Source: Pseudorasbora parva (lineage: Eukaryota; Chordata; Actinopteri; Cypriniformes; Gobionidae). From it: 64,000 nucleotides of DNA. A model generated the notes under the pieces. That model had not been told where the DNA came from. It ran no database searches and worked only from the letters and a program-made list of their open reading frames with translations. The translations under genes were made by a program, and so were the position numbers. Location: the NCBI RefSeq assembly GCF_024679245.1, contig NW_027125104.1, positions 558,001 to 622,000 on the forward strand. Reading direction: 5' to 3'. Position 1 is the stretch's first letter. Each line of letters begins with the position of its first letter. Of the stretch, positions 58,093 through 64,000 are shown piece after piece.

Positions 58093-58280
58093 ATCGCTTC
58101 TCGGCCTTTTGGCTAAGATCAAGTGTAGTATCTGTTCTTATCAGTTTAATATCTGATACGTCCCCTATCCGGGGACTGCATATTAAATTGATTTTTGGCA
58201 CATGGAGCCGGAACCGGGGCTTGCTCCGTCCACTCCACGCATCGACCTGGTATTGCAGTGCCTCCAGGAACGGTGTGCTT
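58093..58280 (+). ncRNA. U2 snRNA, copy 25 (altered PSE)
   Basis: The RNA sequence is intact, but its PSE core reads CTCACAG instead of CTCACCG (C to A at 58037), which may lower expression. Confidence 0.93.
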
Positions 58281-58751
58281 CCCCTTTTTGGGGACTGCGA
58301 ATTGTTGTGACTAATAGAAGAACCAACAACACCACTGGAATTTTGTCAGAGAATACAGAAATACGCAGGAAGCGCATACAGAATGACGATGAGGTGACCG
58401 TTGACGATGACCGTGCCACAGAGAAAGCAGCAAGCTGCGGTCATATGAGCATAGGGAAAAAAGAAGAACAAAAGCGTCGGTTGCCGGCCGGCTGACTCAT
58501 CACCGTCACAGCACGTTTTTTGATGTCCCTCTTATTTGAGAGTCTTTACCAACGAGCTGATGAGTCGAATCAGGGGTTTGTGTTGGATGGATTAGGGACA
58601 CCTGATTCAAATCAAGGTCAGGCACGCACGCACGCAGCAGTCAAGCAATGGAAGGTGCCCCGTCCTTCCTTTTCTTGGGGGAGGGGAAGGTCACCGTGTT
58701 TGAGGATGGCGAAGGGGGATAGGGCGCCTCTGCCTGGAGGCCAGGCAACTC

Positions 58752-58915
58752 ATACTTACCTGGCAGGGGAGACACCATGATCAGGAAGGTGGTTCACCCA
58801 GGGCGAGGCTCGGCCATTGCACTCCGGTTGTGCTGACCCCTGCGAATTCCCCAAATGTGGGAATCTCGACTGCATAATTTATGGTAGTGGGGGACTGCGT
58901 TCGCGCTCTCCCCTG
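58752..58915 (+). ncRNA. U1 snRNA, copy 25
   Basis: Full length, C-type unit. Confidence 0.96.
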
Positions 58916-59948
58916 TACACACTGGTTAAAAGCAGATAGCGTGGAGGGAAAAAGCGTGCGGTTCTTGACGCTTGTGGCGCCGCCCACTGCCCCAAAGGGT
59001 GAAGTTGCACCAGTTTTGTTATGTTTCTGTCTCTTTCTGCTGTGTCAGCCAGTGACCCGGAGAGTTCAGAGAACTGAACTGCGTCTGTTTTCATCGAGGT
59101 TGTCGAAACCTGCGACCGGTTTGCCGAATGTGGTTTTTCCCACAAACTTTGATATTCAACGGACGAGTTGATTGACAGCAGTGGTCCCAAAGGCAAAGTT
59201 GTTCGGATGGAGGTTTTCTGTCGTATGGTACGACTGTCTCGTGCGCGTGCTGTGAAAAAGCACGCGACATACGTTCGCCTATAGCCGCTCTCATGTTGTT
59301 GCTTTTTCATTTTAAAGCGCCACTAGGTGGCCATTCACCGCGTCCTTTCTCGCCTGACCCCAGACTGAGCCCGTGCACGGGTGTACCGGCTTGGGTGAAA
59401 TTGTCTCGTTCCGTCCAAGAGCTATAGCCGTTCTAGCAGACCCCGCCTCGCCCAGCCCGTAGGTTTCGGCCTGCCGCCGCCAAGCTGAATCGAAATTCCC
59501 ACTTTTTTTCCGATCTGGACGGACAGTCAGACTCCAGAGAATCTTTCTGCACTGGTTTGGGCCAGATCGGGCAAAAGACCTAGGACTAGTGTGCAAAAGT
59601 AGGTTTTTCACAAAATCCCAAATACCCGAAAATTTCGCCAGCGCAACCTTCGAATCCGAGGCATGCGTCTCGCTCGGCTCGAGCCAAGGATTCCGATGAT
59701 ATAAGACACTTGGTTCTGCGGCGTGCGGTTTGGGAGCTACGAGCCATTTCGTACTTTCGGTGGCTGTAGCGCCACCGCCGGGCCCATCGGGGGGCCAGCC
59801 TTGGTGATGTTGTAGAGCGAGTGGCTAGTACCATCCCTCAAAGTTTCAGGTCTCTACGACGTACGGCCTTTGCCAACCCTCCCCCCCCTCACCGCTTCCC
59901 AGATGGGCGTCGCCTTTGCCGGCTCCCCTGCCGCTGCGTCATTGTGTC

Positions 59949-60136
59949 ATCGCTTCTCGGCCTTTTGGCTAAGATCAAGTGTAGTATCTGTTCTTATCAG
60001 TTTAATATCTGATACGTCCCCTATCCGGGGACTGCATATTAAATAGATTTTTGGCACATGGAGCCGGAACCGGGGCTTGCTCCGTCCACTCCACGCATCG
60101 ACCTGGTATTGCAGTGCCTCCAGGAACGGTGTGCTT
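59949..60136 (+). ncRNA. U2 snRNA, copy 26 (T97A)
   Basis: T97A at 60045, otherwise C-type. Confidence 0.94.
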
Positions 60137-60607
60137 CCCCTTTTTGGGGACTGCGAATTGTTGTGACTAATAGAAGAACCAACAACACCACTGGAATTTT
60201 GTCAGAGAATACAGAAATACGCAGGAAGCGCATACAGAATGACGATGAGGTGACCGTTGACGATGACCGTGCCACAGAGAAAGCAGCAAGCTGCGGTCAT
60301 ATGAGCATAGGGAAAAAAGAAGAACAAAAGCGTCGGTTGCCGGCCGGCTGACTCATCACCGTCACAGCACGTTTTTTGATGTCCCTCTTATTTGAGAGTC
60401 TTTACCAACGAGCTGATGAGTCGAATCAGGGGTTTGTGTTGGATGGATTAGGGACACCTGATTCAAATCAAGGTCAGGCACGCACGCACGCAGCAGTCAA
60501 GCAATGGAAGGTGCCCCGTCCTTCCTTTTCTTGGGGGAGGGGAAGGTCACCGTGTTTGAGGATGGCGAAGGGGGATAGGGCGCCTCTGCCTGGAGGCCAG
60601 GCAACTC

Positions 60608-60771
60608 ATACTTACCTGGCAGGGGAGACACCATGATCAGGAAGGTGGTTCACCCAGGGCGAGGCTCGGCCATTGCACTCCGGTTGTGCTGACCCCTGCG
60701 AATTCCCCAAATGTGGGAATCTCGACTGCATAATTTATGGTAGTGGGGGACTGCGTTCGCGCTCTCCCCTG
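60608..60771 (+). ncRNA. U1 snRNA, copy 26
   Basis: Full length, C-type unit. Confidence 0.96.
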
Positions 60772-61804
60772 TACACACTGGTTAAAAGCAGATAGCGTGG
60801 AGGGAAAAAGCGTGCGGTTCTTGACGCTTGTGGCGCCGCCCACTGCCCCAAAGGGTGAAGTTGCACCAGTTTTGTTATGTTTCTGTCTCTTTCTGCTGTG
60901 TCAGCCAGTGACCCGGAGAGTTCAGAGAACTGAACTGCGTCTGTTTTCATCGAGGTTGTCGAAACCTGCGACCGGTTTGCCGAATGTGGTTTTTCCCACA
61001 AACTTTGATATTCAACGGACGAGTTGATTGACAGCAGTGGTCCCAAAGGCAAAGTTGTTCGGATGGAGGTTTTCTGTCGTATGGTACGACTGTCTCGTGC
61101 GCGTGCTGTGAAAAAGCACGCGACATACGTTCGCCTATAGCCGCTCTCATGTTGTTGCTTTTTCATTTTAAAGCGCCACTAGGTGGCCATTCACCGCGTC
61201 CTTTCTCGCCTGACCCCAGACTGAGCCCGTGCACGGGTGTACCGGCTTGGGTGAAATTGTCTCGTTCCGTCCAAGAGCTATAGCCGTTCTAGCAGACCCC
61301 GCCTCGCCCAGCCCGTAGGTTTCGGCCTGCCGCCGCCAAGCTGAATCGAAATTCCCACTTTTTTTCCGATCTGGACGGACAGTCAGACTCCAGAGAATCT
61401 TTCTGCACTGGTTTGGGCCAGATCGGGCAAAAGACCTAGGACTAGTGTGCAAAAGTAGGTTTTTCACAAAATCCCAAATACCCGAAAATTTCGCCAGCGC
61501 AACCTTCGAATCCGAGGCATGCGTCTCGCTCGGCTCGAGCCAAGGATTCCGATGATATAAGACACTTGGTTCTGCGGCGTGCGGTTTGGGAGCTACGAGC
61601 CATTTCGTACTTTCGGTGGCTGTAGCGCCACCGCCGGGCCCATCGGGGGGCCAGCCTTGGTGATGTTGTAGAGCGAGTGGCTAGTACCATCCCTCAAAGT
61701 TTCAGGTCTCTACGACGTACGGCCTTTGCCAACCCTCCCCCCCCTCACCGCTTCCCAGATGGGCGTCGCCTTTGCCGGCTCCCCTGCCGCTGCGTCATTG
61801 TGTC

Positions 61805-61992
61805 ATCGCTTCTCGGCCTTTTGGCTAAGATCAAGTGTAGTATCTGTTCTTATCAGTTTAATATCTGATACGTCCCCTATCCGGGGACTGCATATTAAAT
61901 AGATTTTTGGCACATGGAGCCGGAACCGGGGCTTGCTCCGTCCACTCCACGCATCGACCTGGTATTGCAGTGCCTCCAGGAACGGTGTGCTT
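61805..61992 (+). ncRNA. U2 snRNA, copy 27 (T97A)
   Basis: T97A at 61901, otherwise C-type. Confidence 0.94.
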
Positions 61993-62463
61993 CCCCTTTT
62001 TGGGGACTGCGAATTGTTGTGACTAATAGAAGAACCAACAACACCACTGGAATTTTGTCAGAGAATACAGAAATACGCAGGAAGCGCATACAGAATGACG
62101 ATGAGGTGACCGTTGACGATGACCGTGCCACAGAGAAAGCAGCAAGCTGCGGTCATATGAGCATAGGGAAAAAAGAAGAACAAAAGCGTCGGTTGCCGGC
62201 CGGCTGACTCATCACCGTCACAGCACGTTTTTTGATGTCCCTCTTATTTGAGAGTCTTTACCAACGAGCTGATGAGTCGAATCAGGGGTTTGTGTTGGAT
62301 GGATTAGGGACACCTGATTCAAATCAAGGTCAGGCACGCACGCACGCAGCAGTCAAGCAATGGAAGGTGCCCCGTCCTTCCTTTTCTTGGGGGAGGGGAA
62401 GGTCACCGTGTTTGAGGATGGCGAAGGGGGATAGGGCGCCTCTGCCTGGAGGCCAGGCAACTC

Positions 62464-62627
62464 ATACTTACCTGGCAGGGGAGACACCATGATCAGGAAG
62501 GTGGTTCACCCAGGGCGAGGCTCGGCCATTGCACTCCGGTTGTGCTGACCCCTGCGAATTCCCCAAATGTGGGAATCTCGACTGCATAATTTATGGTAGT
62601 GGGGGACTGCGTTCGCGCTCTCCCCTG
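62464..62627 (+). ncRNA. U1 snRNA, copy 27
   Basis: Full length, the last U1 in the window. Confidence 0.96.
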
Positions 62628-63660
62628 TACACACTGGTTAAAAGCAGATAGCGTGGAGGGAAAAAGCGTGCGGTTCTTGACGCTTGTGGCGCCGCCCACT
62701 GCCCCAAAGGGTGAAGTTGCACCAGTTTTGTTATGTTTCTGTCTCTTTCTGCTGTGTCAGCCAGTGACCCGGAGAGTTCAGAGAACTGAACTGCGTCTGT
62801 TTTCATCGAGGTTGTCGAAACCTGCGACCGGTTTGCCGAATGTGGTTTTTCCCACAAACTTTGATATTCAACGGACGAGTTGATTGACAGCAGTGGTCCC
62901 AAAGGCAAAGTTGTTCGGATGGAGGTTTTCTGTCGTATGGTACGACTGTCTCGTGCGCGTGCTGTGAAAAAGCACGCGACATACGTTCGCCTATAGCCGC
63001 TCTCATGTTGTTGCTTTTTCATTTTAAAGCGCCACTAGGTGGCCATTCACCGCGTCCTTTCTCGCCTGACCCCAGACTGAGCCCGTGCACGGGTGTACCG
63101 GCTTGGGTGAAATTGTCTCGTTCCGTCCAAGAGCTATAGCCGTTCTAGCAGACCCCGCCTCGCCCAGCCCGTAGGTTTCGGCCTGCCGCCGCCAAGCTGA
63201 ATCGAAATTCCCACTTTTTTTCCGATCTGGACGGACAGTCAGACTCCAGAGAATCTTTCTGCACTGGTTTGGGCCAGATCGGGCAAAAGACCTAGGACTA
63301 GTGTGCAAAAGTAGGTTTTTCACAAAATCCCAAATACCCGAAAATTTCGCCAGCGCAACCTTCGAATCCGAGGCATGCGTCTCGCTCGGCTCGAGCCAAG
63401 GATTCCGATGATATAAGACACTTGGTTCTGCGGCGTGCGGTTTGGGAGCTACGAGCCATTTCGTACTTTCGGTGGCTGTAGCGCCACCGCCGGGCCCATC
63501 GGGGGGCCAGCCTTGGTGATGTTGTAGAGCGAGTGGCTAGTACCATCCCTCAAAGTTTCAGGTCTCTACGACGTACGGCCTTTGCCAACCCTCCCCCCCC
63601 TCACCGCTTCCCAGATGGGCGTCGCCTTTGCCGGCTCCCCTGCCGCTGCGTCATTGTGTC

Positions 63661-63848
63661 ATCGCTTCTCGGCCTTTTGGCTAAGATCAAGTGTAGTATC
63701 TGTTCTTATCAGTTTAATATCTGATACGTCCCCTATCCGGGGACTGCATATTAAATAGATTTTTGGCACATGGAGCCGGAACCGGGGCTTGCTCCGTCCA
63801 CTCCACGCATCGACCTGGTATTGCAGTGCCTCCAGGAACGGTGTGCTT
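63661..63848 (+). ncRNA. U2 snRNA, copy 28 (T97A)
   Basis: T97A at 63757. The last gene in the window; the unit continues past 64000. Confidence 0.94.
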
Positions 63849-64000
63849 CCCCTTTTTGGGGACTGCGAATTGTTGTGACTAATAGAAGAACCAACAACAC
63901 CACTGGAATTTTGTCAGAGAATACAGAAATACGCAGGAAGCGCATACAGAATGACGATGAGGTGACCGTTGACGATGACCGTGCCACAGAGAAAGCAGCA

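Larger units (their letters stand above)
1..64000 (+). repeat. Tandem array of linked U2-U1 snRNA gene units (1,852/1,856 bp)
   Basis: U2 starts recur every 1,852 or 1,856 bp and U1 follows 655 or 659 bp after each U2 start, all on the + strand. The 4 bp difference is one ACGC step in a short ACGC run about 110 bp upstream of U1 (e.g. 3187-3200). The period is broken only by the two Keno insertions and by two 900 bp mini-units. The window begins in the spacer upstream of a U2 gene and ends in the spacer after one, so the array continues on both sides. Three unit types can be told apart: A (U2 followed by TTTTCGGGG; CTGGACTTTT), B (U2 Sm site GTTTTTTGG; GAGGAAGCAGC), and C (TTTTTGGGG; CTGGAATTTT; GTCAGGCACG). 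Confidence 0.97.
37677..64000 (+). repeat. C-type homogeneous block, about 14 units
   Basis: Every unit is exactly 1,856 bp with CTGGAATTTT, TTTTTGGGG and GTCAGGCACG. Only scattered single-base differences remain: U2 T97A in four units, TATGGTACGAC versus TATGGCACGAC, a PSE change at 58037, and a CGAATCGGGG patch near 54853. Confidence 0.92.

Noticed and set aside
1..64000. Hidden prokaryotic-type system (CRISPR, defence island, phage)
   Set aside because: The sequence is a eukaryotic snRNA array with retrotransposons. There are no operons, ribosome binding sites or spacer-repeat arrays.

Overview
The window comes from a vertebrate nuclear genome, most likely a teleost fish. It is almost entirely a head-to-tail array of small nuclear RNA genes. 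Each 1,852 or 1,856 bp unit carries one U2 snRNA gene and one U1 snRNA gene on the + strand. The U1 copies start with the 5' splice-site pairing segment ATACTTACCTG and are 164 nt long. The U2 copies start ATCGCTTCTCGG, contain the branch-point pairing segment GTAGTA, and are about 188 nt long. I count 27 full-length U1 copies, 2 U1 fragments without a 5' end, 26 uninterrupted U2 copies and 2 U2 copies split by retrotransposons. The fish assignment rests on the vertebrate-like snRNAs and on the inserted Keno-type retrotransposons, which I know mainly from fish. The species cannot be told from the sequence.

Layout. Positions 1-8221 hold ordinary units (a C-like mosaic, two A-type, one B-type). 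At 8222 and 15538 two consecutive B-type U2 genes are each interrupted inside the branch-point pairing segment by a full-length, same-orientation Keno element (Tx1 group, APE-type non-LTR retrotransposon). Keno copy 1 (8254-13722) has an intact ORF1 and an ORF2 broken by one extra T. Keno copy 2 (15571-21077) has both ORFs open and looks intact. Positions 22897-30308 repeat the A-B-B-B order with the Keno sites empty, and A-type units continue to about 34.7 kb. From 34742 to 36541 there are two identical 900 bp mini-units that have lost U2, both promoters and the U1 5' end. From 37677 to the end the array is nearly uniform C-type, with a strict 1,856 bp period.

How the parts work together. 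Each snRNA gene has its own proximal sequence element (PSE) about 40-60 bp upstream and a 3' box just downstream, as expected for Pol II snRNA genes. Unequal exchange or gene conversion keeps the units alike. Keno uses the U2 copies as a sequence-specific safe harbour, and each insertion destroys one U2 gene. Apart from the four Keno reading frames I see no credible protein genes. The many short ORFs in the spacers recur only because the spacer recurs.
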